Under the pieces are notes generated by a model. The model saw nothing but the letters and a program-made list of their open reading frames with translations. It was not told where the DNA came from and made no database searches. From PSRI01 sp041484195 (lineage in GTDB: Bacteria > Bacteroidota > Bacteroidia > Chitinophagales > Chitinophagaceae): 29,988 nucleotides of DNA. A program made the translations under genes and the position numbers. Below, one piece after another: positions 16,664-25,103 of the stretch (positions within the stretch are counted from its first letter, which is position 1; every line of letters starts with the position of its first letter). The DNA lies in the NCBI GenBank assembly GCA_041484195.1, contig JBGPHC010000041.1:1-29988 (forward strand), in the 5' to 3' direction.

Positions 16664-18106
16664 ATGAACGAACTTCAGTTTAAGGCACTCTTGCCCTACA
16701 GCCTGCTGGCAACTGCCTCGATAATTGTAATCCTTTTGATTGCATTCAAGCGGAACCATTTCATGATACAGGTTGTAGGCTTCCTACTGATGTGCGGAGT
16801 TATATTCGCACTTGTGCAGGTGAGACCCTTACTGCCCGTTGCAATTCCACCGCTATTCCAGGTTGATGGCTTCGCACTGCTCTTTACCGGGTTGATCATT
16901 GGATCCGTTGCCATAGTGGGATTGTTTTCCTATATCTATTTTGAAGCGCGCGAAGAAAACCCTAAAGAATATTATATCCTGCTCTTTTTGAGTACACTGG
17001 GTTCCGCAATCCTGGTCATCAGTAATCATTTTGTGTCTTTCTTTTTGGGTTTGGAAATCCTCAGCGTGAGCCTGTATGGATTGATTGCTTACTTAAGAAA
17101 TCGAAATCATGCTGTAGAAGCGGGAATGAAATACCTGGTATTGGCCGCCCTTACGTCAGCATTCCTTTTATTCGGGATGGCATTGATTTATATGGACACG
17201 GGAACCATGTCATTCCCTGAAATCGCTCAAAAGCTGAGCGAGAGTGGTGGTAGTTCTGTCCTGTTTGTAATGGGGATGGGCTTCATTGTAGTGGCGGTTG
17301 GATTTAAACTGGCCCTTGTTCCATTTCACCTTTGGGCCGCCGACGTGTACCAGGGCGCGCCGGTTCCTGTCACGGCCTTCATCGCAACTGTTTCCAAAAT
17401 CGGCGTATTCGCAATCCTGCTCCGTTTCTCTTTGGATGTGAATCTGCAGAATTTTCCCCTGGCGATTGACATTTTTGCGATCATCGCGATAGCATCCATG
17501 ATCATCGGCAACCTGCTCGCCCTCCGACAGGCGAATCTCAAGCGACTGCTGGCCTATTCCTCCATTGCACATCTGGGTTATTTATTAGTGGCATTTCTCC
17601 CGGGTAATATGGCCGGCGTGGAAGCGGCGGTATTTTATCTGCTGGCATACAGCATTACCCTGCTTTCAGCATTTGGCATCATAACCATGCTATCCACCAG
17701 AAAGAAAGATGCCGACGACGTGGAAATCTATAGGGGTCTTTTCTGGAAAAAACCATTGATGGCCCTGATCCTGACCATTGCATTGCTCTCACTCGCGGGC
17801 ATACCCCTCACGGCAGGTTTCATAGCAAAATTTTACGTACTGGGAACCGGCATACAACATCAATTATTGCTGCCCGTTATAGTCCTTGTGGTTACCAGCG
17901 TAATCGGGCTCTATTATTATCTGCGGGTCATAAGCGTGATGTTTGCCGCGCCGGTACCGTCGGAGGCCTGGGAGAAAACCGTGAGTCCCATCTTTTATAA
18001 TTCTACCTATATTGCGCTGGTGATCCTGGCGCTGGCCCTGGTAGTTTTGGGAATCTTTCCCGGCCTGGTGGTGGAGGATATCAGAACATTATTAACGGTG
18101 AGATGA
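16664..18106 (+). CDS. nuoN: NADH-quinone oxidoreductase subunit N
   Basis: NuoN is the proximal antiporter-like pump, next to NuoK. Glu131 in FLGLEILSVSLYGL and Lys215 in GFKLALVPFHLWAADVYQGAP match the essential pair of E. coli NuoN (Glu133 and Lys217). The 480 residues hold about fourteen hydrophobic segments. It is the last gene of the complex I operon. I see no strong intrinsic terminator in the 141 bases before the next gene, so read-through into the SpmA-SpmB gene is possible. Confidence 0.97.
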   Translation: MNELQFKALLPYSLLATASIIVILLIAFKRNHFMIQVVGFLLMCGVIFALVQVRPLLPVAIPPLFQVDGFALLFTGLIIGSVAIVGLFSYIYFEAREENPKEYYILLFLSTLGSAILVISNHFVSFFLGLEILSVSLYGLIAYLRNRNHAVEAGMKYLVLAALTSAFLLFGMALIYMDTGTMSFPEIAQKLSESGGSSVLFVMGMGFIVVAVGFKLALVPFHLWAADVYQGAPVPVTAFIATVSKIGVFAILLRFSLDVNLQNFPLAIDIFAIIAIASMIIGNLLALRQANLKRLLAYSSIAHLGYLLVAFLPGNMAGVEAAVFYLLAYSITLLSAFGIITMLSTRKKDADDVEIYRGLFWKKPLMALILTIALLSLAGIPLTAGFIAKFYVLGTGIQHQLLLPVIVLVVTSVIGLYYYLRVISVMFAAPVPSEAWEKTVSPIFYNSTYIALVILALALVVLGIFPGLVVEDIRTLLTVR

Positions 18107-18247
18107 GTGAATGAATTGGGGTGTAGAATTGTTTTTATTGAATGGCTGTGATGCTTGCAATTTCTGCAACCATCTTCTCCCGGCATGTTTTCTTCAGCAA
18201 GTTTATTTTTCATTTCAAATTGCCTGCAATTCAACTAAGATCAATTT

Positions 18248-19486
18248 ATGGCATTGAATTATATCTGGATGGCTTTTTTCCTGGTTGGATTCCTGATTGC
18301 CTTTATAAAATGGGCCTTTTTCGGTGACCAGGAAATATTCAAATTAATGGTGGATGGTATGTTCAATTCTGCCAATACCGGGTTTGATATTTCATTGAAG
18401 CTTGTAGGCACCATGTCATTGTTCCTGGGTTTTATGAAGATAGGAGAGAAGGCGGGCGCCATTAATTTTCTGGCAAGGCTGGTGGCTCCTTTTTTTTCCA
18501 GGTTATTTCCCGAAGTACCAAAGAATCACCCGGCAATCGGGCACATGATGATGAATTTTTCCGCCAATCTCCTGGGTCTGGATAATGCTGCCACGCCATT
18601 TGGCATCAAATCAATGGAAAGCCTGCAGGAACTCAATCCAGAAAAGGAAAAAGCCAGTAATTCGCAATTAATGTTCCTGATATTGCATGCCAGCGGACTA
18701 ACCCTGATCCCGGTGAGTACAATTGCCGTCCGCGCATCTCTCAAAATACCTGCCGCCAACCCAACGGACATTTTCATTCCCTGTATGATTGTGACATTTG
18801 TGGCTACTCTTGCCGCTTTAATAGCAGTATCGGTGCGGCAAAGAATTAATTTGGTTCAGCCGGTCCTGCTCTTATGGATCGGAGGAATTTCAATAGGCAT
18901 TGCCGCGCTTGTCTGGTATCTTACCCGGCTAGCAAAGCCGGCGCTTGAATCATTTTCTTCGGGAATGAGCAGCGCCATCATTATTTTGATTTTCCTCGCC
19001 TTTTTATTGGGAGCCTGGCGGAAAAAAGTAAATATATTCGAAGCGTTTGTTGAAGGAGCCAAGGGTGGATTCGAAATTGCCGTGCGAATCATACCCTATT
19101 TGATCGCCATGCTGGTAGCCATCAGCGTCCTGCGCAATTCGGGTGTTTTTGATTATCTGCTCAATGGTATCACTCGAATCATTATGGCGTTAGGAGTTAA
19201 TACCGACTTTGTTCCATCCCTTCCGACCGCTTTTATGAAACCCCTAAGCGGGAGCGGATCCAGGGGAATGATGATTGATGCTATGAATACCTATGTTGCG
19301 GATTCTTTTGTGGGAAGACTCTCTTCAATTTTCCAGGGAACGGTTGACACCACATTTTATGTAGTGGCGGTTTATTTCGGAGCGGTCTCAATCAAGAATA
19401 CAAGGTACGCCATACCTGTAATGCTCCTCGCGGATCTGGTTGGAATGATCACAGCGATAATTGTGGCCTATTTATTCTTTCATTAG
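18248..19486 (+). CDS. Fused SpmA-SpmB spore maturation-like membrane protein
   Basis: This 412-residue membrane protein joins two nucleoside-recognition (Gate) domains that are separate SpmA and SpmB proteins in spore formers. The SpmA half (about 1-200) has NFSANLLGLDNAATPFGIKSM (103-123). The SpmB half (about 235-412) has PTAFMKPLSGSGSRGMM (326-342). Roughly ten hydrophobic segments are seen. In Bacillus, spmA and spmB affect spore core dehydration; in non-sporulating bacteria the role is unknown and may be transport. It follows nuoN on the same strand and may share its transcript. Confidence 0.92.
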   Translation: MALNYIWMAFFLVGFLIAFIKWAFFGDQEIFKLMVDGMFNSANTGFDISLKLVGTMSLFLGFMKIGEKAGAINFLARLVAPFFSRLFPEVPKNHPAIGHMMMNFSANLLGLDNAATPFGIKSMESLQELNPEKEKASNSQLMFLILHASGLTLIPVSTIAVRASLKIPAANPTDIFIPCMIVTFVATLAALIAVSVRQRINLVQPVLLLWIGGISIGIAALVWYLTRLAKPALESFSSGMSSAIIILIFLAFLLGAWRKKVNIFEAFVEGAKGGFEIAVRIIPYLIAMLVAISVLRNSGVFDYLLNGITRIIMALGVNTDFVPSLPTAFMKPLSGSGSRGMMIDAMNTYVADSFVGRLSSIFQGTVDTTFYVVAVYFGAVSIKNTRYAIPVMLLADLVGMITAIIVAYLFFH

Positions 19487-19574
19487 ATTGAGTGCGGGAA
19501 GAATAATCAGCAATCACCACAAAAAACTGATTCGGGATTAAAGGGGCTTTAGTAACTGAATTGGATACCTGTAT

Positions 19575-20054
19575 TTAGTTACTCAGATTTTTACCCCCAC
19601 CAAAAGTGAATCTCACCGACAAACCCACCGCAGCGGCCTCAAAATTGATCCCGTTGATGAGATTCAATTCAGGCTTCCAGTCCGCCGAAAGATTCAAGGG
19701 CACATTCGCGAATTTGTAGTCCAGTCCGATTATGCCTGTAACACCCGCATAAACATTATTGTCATTGAAAGCCACATAAGCGCCTGGTCCAAAAAACCAT
19801 TTCAAACCCTGGACATTCATGGGCCTGTGAATTTCATAAATACCCCCAATAGCCACCGGGTTGCTGAAGGTGAAAAGACCTTCTATAGCATGGCCTTCAT
19901 CTATGAAATATTTGAAGGTTACCGAATTATTCAACCTGGGCGTGGCATTGCTCAAACGTACGCCCAGAGCCATTTTATAATCCTGTCCCCGGGAAGACAG
20001 TGAAATCAGTGTGAATACACTAATTATGCCGGCCATTGAAAGGATCTTCCTCAT
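19575..20054 (-). CDS. Small secreted outer-membrane beta-barrel-like protein
   Basis: This is a 159-residue protein with a signal peptide (about 1-23, hydrophobic core then SSRGQD). The mature part alternates hydrophobic and polar residues and is rich in Gly, Asn and aromatic residues (GLKWFFGPGAYVAF, AVGLSVRFTFGGG), like a small eight-strand outer-membrane barrel. I do not recognise a specific family beyond this Bacteroidota type. It lies 43 bases after nhaA and is probably the last gene of the minus-strand operon. An inverted repeat (AGTAACT/AGTTACT) overlaps its stop codon. Confidence 0.7.
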   Translation of the reverse strand: MRKILSMAGIISVFTLISLSSRGQDYKMALGVRLSNATPRLNNSVTFKYFIDEGHAIEGLFTFSNPVAIGGIYEIHRPMNVQGLKWFFGPGAYVAFNDNNVYAGVTGIIGLDYKFANVPLNLSADWKPELNLINGINFEAAAVGLSVRFTFGGGKNLSN

Positions 20055-20097
20055 GTAGTAATGATTTTGACTTGGAACGAAAAAATGGTGCCGCGTT

Positions 20098-21270
20098 TCA
20101 TGGAGCCTGAGTTAATCTTTTACTAAAAAGGTAGAGGCATAAATAACCGGCCACCATGGAAATAGCGCTTCCCAACAATACGCCAATCCTGGCGACATCC
20201 TGAAACAAATTCTCTTCAAATGCGAGAAAGGCAATGAATATGGACATAGTGAAGCCGATTCCGGCAAGCATTCCCACGCCGGTAAGCTGAGTCCAACTGA
20301 CCCCCTGGGGCAGATCTCCCCATTTCATTTTCACCAATAAATAAGAGGCCAACACAATTCCCAGTGGTTTTCCGATGACCAATCCCAGTATTATGCCCCA
20401 ACTCAGGCCGGTATTGACAACCCCCATCAAATCCGATGGAAGCAGGATAGCAGTATTGGCCAGCGCAAAAATTGGCAGAACCATGAAATTTACAGGTATG
20501 TGCAGAAATCGCTCCAGCCTTTCAAGATTATTCTTTGGAATCGAAAATGCAAAGATCACACCCCCTATCGTAGCGTGAATACCCGAATTATGAATGCAAT
20601 ACCAAAGCACCAGTCCCATTAAGAAATTCCACCAGCCGAATCGAACCTTGAACGCAAGCATGGCAAAGAGAATGGCCGTAATGCACAGAGCTGCCAGCAG
20701 ATAATAGGTCTGGACTGAGCCGCTGTAAAATATAGCAATGACCAGAATGGCTCCCAGATCGTCTATGATGGCAAGCGCCGTTAAGAATATTTTCAGGCTC
20801 GCCGGTACTCTCTTGCCTAACAACGAAGCTATACCCAGGGAAAAGGCAATGTCGGTGGCCATGGGTATTCCCCATCCGTGGGAGAAAGAAGTACCGTTAT
20901 TGAGGAGTGTATAAATTAGAGCGGGTACCAACATGCCTCCCAAAGCAGCGGCAACAGGTAGAATGGCGTTCCGGACCGATGAAAGTTCTCCGTCAATGAT
21001 TTCCCTCTTGATCTCCATGCCTACCATAAAGAAGAAACTAGCCATCAATCCATCATTGATCCAGGCCAGGATTGAATGGGGCAGGTGGATAAGAGCAGGA
21101 TAGTGAAACTCATGATTCCATATTTGGAGATAGCCCTCACCGTTAGCCATATTACTCAGGGTCAGGGAAATTATGGTACAGCAAAACAGAATGATGCCAA
21201 CCGACCGGCTATCATTGATGATCTTCTGTAAAGGAGTCAGAATTGTTTTTCGGAAAATTTCTTTTACCAT
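20098..21270 (-). CDS. nhaA: Na+/H+ antiporter NhaA
   Basis: NhaA is an inner-membrane antiporter that exports Na+ in exchange for two protons, for sodium and pH homeostasis. The 390-residue protein carries the paired aspartates Asp170-Asp171 in LAIIDDLGAILVIAIF and Asp140 in PMATDIAFSLG, equivalent to E. coli Asp163-Asp164 and Asp133. Twelve hydrophobic segments fit the family. It lies 43 bases after the OstA-like gene on the same strand, so it is probably co-transcribed with envelope genes. Confidence 0.97.
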   Translation of the reverse strand: MVKEIFRKTILTPLQKIINDSRSVGIILFCCTIISLTLSNMANGEGYLQIWNHEFHYPALIHLPHSILAWINDGLMASFFFMVGMEIKREIIDGELSSVRNAILPVAAALGGMLVPALIYTLLNNGTSFSHGWGIPMATDIAFSLGIASLLGKRVPASLKIFLTALAIIDDLGAILVIAIFYSGSVQTYYLLAALCITAILFAMLAFKVRFGWWNFLMGLVLWYCIHNSGIHATIGGVIFAFSIPKNNLERLERFLHIPVNFMVLPIFALANTAILLPSDLMGVVNTGLSWGIILGLVIGKPLGIVLASYLLVKMKWGDLPQGVSWTQLTGVGMLAGIGFTMSIFIAFLAFEENLFQDVARIGVLLGSAISMVAGYLCLYLFSKRLTQAP

Positions 21271-21313
21271 CTTATGAATAGTCCAAAGTGGAATTGAACC
21301 GAATGTCGTCAGC

Positions 21314-22933
21314 TTATTCGAAAAGTTCCAGCCGGGTCTTGGGTCTGCGGTCTTCCTGCCATTTAAAATTTCGGAATATCTTCCTTTCCTGTGGAACCAT
21401 TCTCACGGGGTAAAATCCTCCTTCCACCTCATTAACCCAGGTAATCTTTTTCAATTCCCTTTTCTCGAGGTACATATTGATGAGATCCGCCCTGGCATAA
21501 TTGGCGCCGGTATAGGCGCTGTCCTCGTCCTGAAGGTAATACAGGCTTTCCGCACTGCCCCTGGCCCGGATATAATTTATTTCGCCGTCCTGAAAATATC
21601 CAAAGATCGAATTCCCTTTTACCTGGTTGAAGAATTCATTATTGCTCTTGCTGATGGCGAAAGCATTTTCAAAAACTTCCACTCGGTCCGGCTTTTTATT
21701 TTTAGTAAAGAGATAGATCGTGTCGCCAGATAACTGGCTGCCCCGGGACCACATAACCGGATCTTTATAGAGCCGGAATACAGAGTCCCTGAAAGAGTAA
21801 AACATACTATCCCCAACCGCCTGCATTGAATCCGAAAAAATTCTCACATGGTGAAATGCCTGAAAAAACCGGATGCTGTCGGAAGCATTTGCTTTCATAG
21901 AATCAATACCTATCACCGTGTCTCTGACCAATTCTTTGTTTAGTTTGCGGAGTGAATCACGGTAAATTCCGGAATACAGCGTGTCTCCCGTAACATATAA
22001 AGAATCATTATCCTGCCTGATGATCATTACCGGTTTCACAGTTGCGAGAAATGTTTTTTCATTCCTATTTATGTCCCCGACTTCTGAAAGTACGGTAACA
22101 CCCTGCGTCGTATCGCGGTAAAAGAATTTGCCCTCCGCATGGCCTTTCCCGGTAATCTTGTCAAAAACGATATGGTCGGCGGTAATATATTGGGTACTGT
22201 CTTCAATTACCGGCCGGCTCCCAAAATCGGCCAAGCCTTTGGCCAGGTCATAATAACCGCTGGAAGTGCGGATGATGGACTTGCCGTCATTGATTGTAGT
22301 TGGGGCGACAAAAGTGGCTATCTGGGAATTGGCATTATACAATAAGGTATCCGTGGCCATCGTATATTGAGGATCCACCAGCTTCACATTCTTCTTGAAA
22401 TAGGCATCCCTGGTATCCGCGTAATAGTACCCCTCCTCGCTGGTGAGGGTGGATGTGGCGTTAACCACCTTGCCGCCATTTCGGTAAGTCCCGATTTTCG
22501 AATTCAGATCGTAGTCCAGGGCCTCTGTGGTGAGTGTAGCTTTCCCGTCTGTGAGCTTCACATTCTTTTTGACACTGGCAGTCTTAGTATTGCCATAATA
22601 AATCAGGTACTGTCCGTATATGTGGACACTATCGCCATCATTGATATGTATATTTCCGAATGCTTCAATGGTATTTAATTTCTTGTTGAGTGAAACACTG
22701 TCACCCTGAAAGAAAGTCTTTCCCTGGAAAAGCATCACATTGCCCACCAATATCTGGAGGTCGTTGCTATCTTTTTTTTTGAAAAGCAATACATCCGAAC
22801 GTATCAGGTGGATCTCCCGTGTGGAATCCCTGGCAGGGTTCGCAGCAGCACCTGGAGGTACTTGCTGGGCCCGACCAACATTCAATACAGAAATCGTCAA
22901 TATGGATAGAACCAGTCTAAGAAATTTACTCAT
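21314..22933 (-). CDS. OstA-like (LptA-related) periplasmic protein
   Basis: This 539-residue exported protein has a signal peptide (about 1-22, ending GRAQQ). Much of the chain is built of repeating beta segments of the OstA/LptA type, for example ADTLLYNANSQIATF-like and GDSVHIYGQYLIYYG-like strands. LptA forms a beta-jellyroll bridge carrying lipopolysaccharide across the periplasm, and this longer Bacteroidota form is a plausible counterpart. The first OstA domain lies about 40-180. Its start overlaps the stop of the MCE gene by four bases, indicating coupled translation, and LptD lies close by. Confidence 0.88.
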   Translation of the reverse strand: MSKFLRLVLSILTISVLNVGRAQQVPPGAAANPARDSTREIHLIRSDVLLFKKKDSNDLQILVGNVMLFQGKTFFQGDSVSLNKKLNTIEAFGNIHINDGDSVHIYGQYLIYYGNTKTASVKKNVKLTDGKATLTTEALDYDLNSKIGTYRNGGKVVNATSTLTSEEGYYYADTRDAYFKKNVKLVDPQYTMATDTLLYNANSQIATFVAPTTINDGKSIIRTSSGYYDLAKGLADFGSRPVIEDSTQYITADHIVFDKITGKGHAEGKFFYRDTTQGVTVLSEVGDINRNEKTFLATVKPVMIIRQDNDSLYVTGDTLYSGIYRDSLRKLNKELVRDTVIGIDSMKANASDSIRFFQAFHHVRIFSDSMQAVGDSMFYSFRDSVFRLYKDPVMWSRGSQLSGDTIYLFTKNKKPDRVEVFENAFAISKSNNEFFNQVKGNSIFGYFQDGEINYIRARGSAESLYYLQDEDSAYTGANYARADLINMYLEKRELKKITWVNEVEGGFYPVRMVPQERKIFRNFKWQEDRRPKTRLELFE

Positions 22934-23931
22934 TGCCTTTTGCTGTCTGTAGGATTGTTCACTGAATCCGGCAACGCGGTCATCAACGGAGGCGATTTGT
23001 CCTTCTTGCCAAATACTAACCCTCCTGTATAGCGGCGGGGATGGATCCTGAAGTCCTGGAGCAGGATATTCAGGCTATTAGTGGTAGCATTCAGGTTATT
23101 ATATAGTTTCTTGTCATTGATCAGCATTCCCAATGATCCTTCGTTACTGTTAATCTTCGTTAAGGTAGTGTTCAGCGAACCAACCGCATCCTGAAATTTT
23201 GTTAAAGTCTTGTCCAGGTCAAGCTGGGCAAATTTGCCTGTGGCTGTCTTAAAATTGCTTAAGATCTGGGTGATAGTATCGTTGTTCTTTTTGAGATTAC
23301 CAGAAAAAGCTGTTGCGTTTTCCATCGTCTTTGACACGAGCCCGGTCTGCGCGTTCATCAGAGAATTCAGGTTGGCCGTAGTGGCGGCGAGGTTAGACAG
23401 AATTGCCTGGAAATTCTTCTTGGCTGCAGGATCAAAGGCGCTTCCGATCACCTTGATGAGTGAATCCAGCGACTGGAGTGCACTATTCACCCGAAGCAGG
23501 GCAGGATCAAGACTGCCTGTTACCTTGTCCAATAATCCAGGAGTATAAGCGCTGGCCAGGGTATCTCCGTCAGCAAGATAATCAGTTCCCTTCCCCAGCT
23601 TTACATTGATGCTGGTGGCGCCCAAAATGCTCGTTGAAATGGTTGCAATTGAATTCCTGGGTATATTGATAGATTTGTTCAGATTCATGGTGACAACAAT
23701 GCCACTCAAATTTTCATCGGTTTCCTGCAACTTGTAAACAGTGCCTACCTGCAAGCCATTAATGACAACAGGGTTGGAAGCTCCCAAGCCTTCCACAGCT
23801 TTGAACACGGTGTAAATCTTTGTGTTCTTCTCAAACATGGGCTTACCTTTTAAAAAGTTGAAGCCTAATATGAGTAGCGTAATCGCCACGGCTGTGAGCG
23901 CGCCAATTTTGGTTTCGTTGGAAATTTTCAT
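22930..23931 (-). CDS. MCE/MlaD family lipid-transport protein
   Basis: This 333-residue protein has one N-terminal membrane anchor (about 8-28) and an MCE domain (about 36-115), including VVINGLQVGTVYKL. A long alpha-helical, Asn/Leu-rich C-terminus follows. MCE proteins form hexameric rings that pass phospholipids between inner and outer membranes. The ATG at 23931 (MKISNETKIGALTAVAIT) is chosen because the frame extension up to 24018 lacks family-like sequence and would put polar residues before the anchor. No MlaE/MlaF partners lie in the window. The next gene overlaps by ATGA. Confidence 0.92.
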   Translation of the reverse strand: MKISNETKIGALTAVAITLLILGFNFLKGKPMFEKNTKIYTVFKAVEGLGASNPVVINGLQVGTVYKLQETDENLSGIVVTMNLNKSINIPRNSIATISTSILGATSINVKLGKGTDYLADGDTLASAYTPGLLDKVTGSLDPALLRVNSALQSLDSLIKVIGSAFDPAAKKNFQAILSNLAATTANLNSLMNAQTGLVSKTMENATAFSGNLKKNNDTITQILSNFKTATGKFAQLDLDKTLTKFQDAVGSLNTTLTKINSNEGSLGMLINDKKLYNNLNATTNSLNILLQDFRIHPRRYTGGLVFGKKDKSPPLMTALPDSVNNPTDSKRQ

Positions 23932-23975
23932 CTCAGTTAGTTTGTGTTGACGAAATAAGGGTCCGTCATTGTCAA

Positions 23976-23983
23976 CAAAAATA
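23976..23983 (-). promoter_or_regulatory. Putative internal promoter for the MCE gene (-7 box)
   Basis: On the minus strand this reads TATTTTTG, matching TAnnTTTG, in the 93-base gap between the amidase and MCE genes, about 45 bases before the chosen start. No correctly spaced TTG is seen upstream, so confidence is low. Confidence 0.25.
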
Positions 23984-24024
23984 GAAAAACTTTGTGGCAA
24001 GCTGGCAGAACCTGTCAATTACAT

Positions 24025-25014
24025 TTATTTCGTTTTAACCGCGAGGTTGGCAGGTGCGACGCCTTTTTTTATACGGGATGGTGCCTGACTGGATGAAATG
24101 GTTTCATTGCTATGGAGAGAATCGGAATTTCCATTCCTTGAAGCGTCTGTCTGGTTCTTGTATGCGATCACCGCATCGGCTATGGCCCTGGATATCTGGT
24201 CCTGCCCATCTGAACTATTGAGATAATCTTCTTCACTTTTGTTGGTGATAAATCCGGTTTCAATCAGTACCGCGGGCATATTAGTGGCTTGCAATACCCA
24301 AATCCCTTTTTCATTGCGCTGCAAAACGCCGTCATTTTCGCGGCCCAATTTCACAAATTCATCCTGTATCATGGAAGCCAGCTTAACGCTGTTCTTGAAA
24401 TATTTTTGCACCCAGAGTCTGCTTGCGATAATGCCTTCGGGAGTGGAGGGGTCGGGAACATCCGTGAGTTCGCCTTCGGATTCGAAACGTTCTGATACGG
24501 CATCCGACTTAAGTGTGCTCCTGTCGGCAGCCCATACGTATGTGGCCGTTCCTTCCCTTGGATTGGGTGTGTACCAAACCTTATAGACAGGCTCTCTCTT
24601 GGTATGCTTTCTTCTCTTACTGCCTTTCCCAGTATAGTAGGTCCTGGTCTTGTGCCCAATTACCTGGGAATGACGATTGGGAGACGCGGCGTTCACATGA
24701 ATACATACAAAAAGATCACCCTTATTCTGGTTGGCAAATGCGGCCTTTTCTGTAACAGGCTGGGTGATATCTGAAGTACGTGTCTGAATAATCTTGGTGG
24801 AAGATAATTCCTGTTCCAGAATTTGGCCCACTTTTAATGCGAGTTTCAGTGTAATTTCCGCTTCGGTCGAATAGGATCCCTTGGCGCCCTGGTCATTTCC
24901 GCCATGTCCGGCATCCACGATAATAGTCTTGATCCTGCTTTTGGTTTGGGCAAATGATATGGAAGAAGAAAATAAGAATAATACCAATGCTGATGCTAAG
25001 ATTTCCTTTCGCAT
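24025..25014 (-). CDS. N-acetylmuramoyl-L-alanine amidase (Amidase_3)
   Basis: This 329-residue zinc amidase cleaves the bond between muramic acid and L-alanine in peptidoglycan. The start at 25014 gives a proper signal peptide (MRKEILASALVLFLFSSS, cleaved after about 22); the longer frame from 25062 would bury it. Zinc and catalytic residues are visible: His37 in DAGHGG, a Glu near 51-53 in STEAEITLKLA, His106 in CIHVNAA, and Glu252 in LIETGFITN. Between His106 and Glu252 is a long insertion with the basic run KGSKRRKHTKR, as in AmiC-like enzymes of Bacteroidota. It is divergent from lptD across 89 bases. Confidence 0.95.
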   Translation of the reverse strand: MRKEILASALVLFLFSSSISFAQTKSRIKTIIVDAGHGGNDQGAKGSYSTEAEITLKLALKVGQILEQELSSTKIIQTRTSDITQPVTEKAAFANQNKGDLFVCIHVNAASPNRHSQVIGHKTRTYYTGKGSKRRKHTKREPVYKVWYTPNPREGTATYVWAADRSTLKSDAVSERFESEGELTDVPDPSTPEGIIASRLWVQKYFKNSVKLASMIQDEFVKLGRENDGVLQRNEKGIWVLQATNMPAVLIETGFITNKSEEDYLNSSDGQDQISRAIADAVIAYKNQTDASRNGNSDSLHSNETISSSQAPSRIKKGVAPANLAVKTK

Positions 25015-25103
25015 TCCTCTGTTAAAATTTTGTGGGGTTAGTAATACTATTTTATTCTTCACAATTTCTTACCGCTAATATGGCTATTTTTGTCGCCGAC
25101 TGT

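Noticed and set aside
22930..24018. Longer MCE protein starting at 24018
   Set aside because: The extra 29 residues precede a proper anchor starting at the ATG at 23931 and have no family-like sequence.
24025..25062. Longer amidase starting at 25062
   Set aside because: It would place 16 residues before a good signal peptide that starts at 25014.
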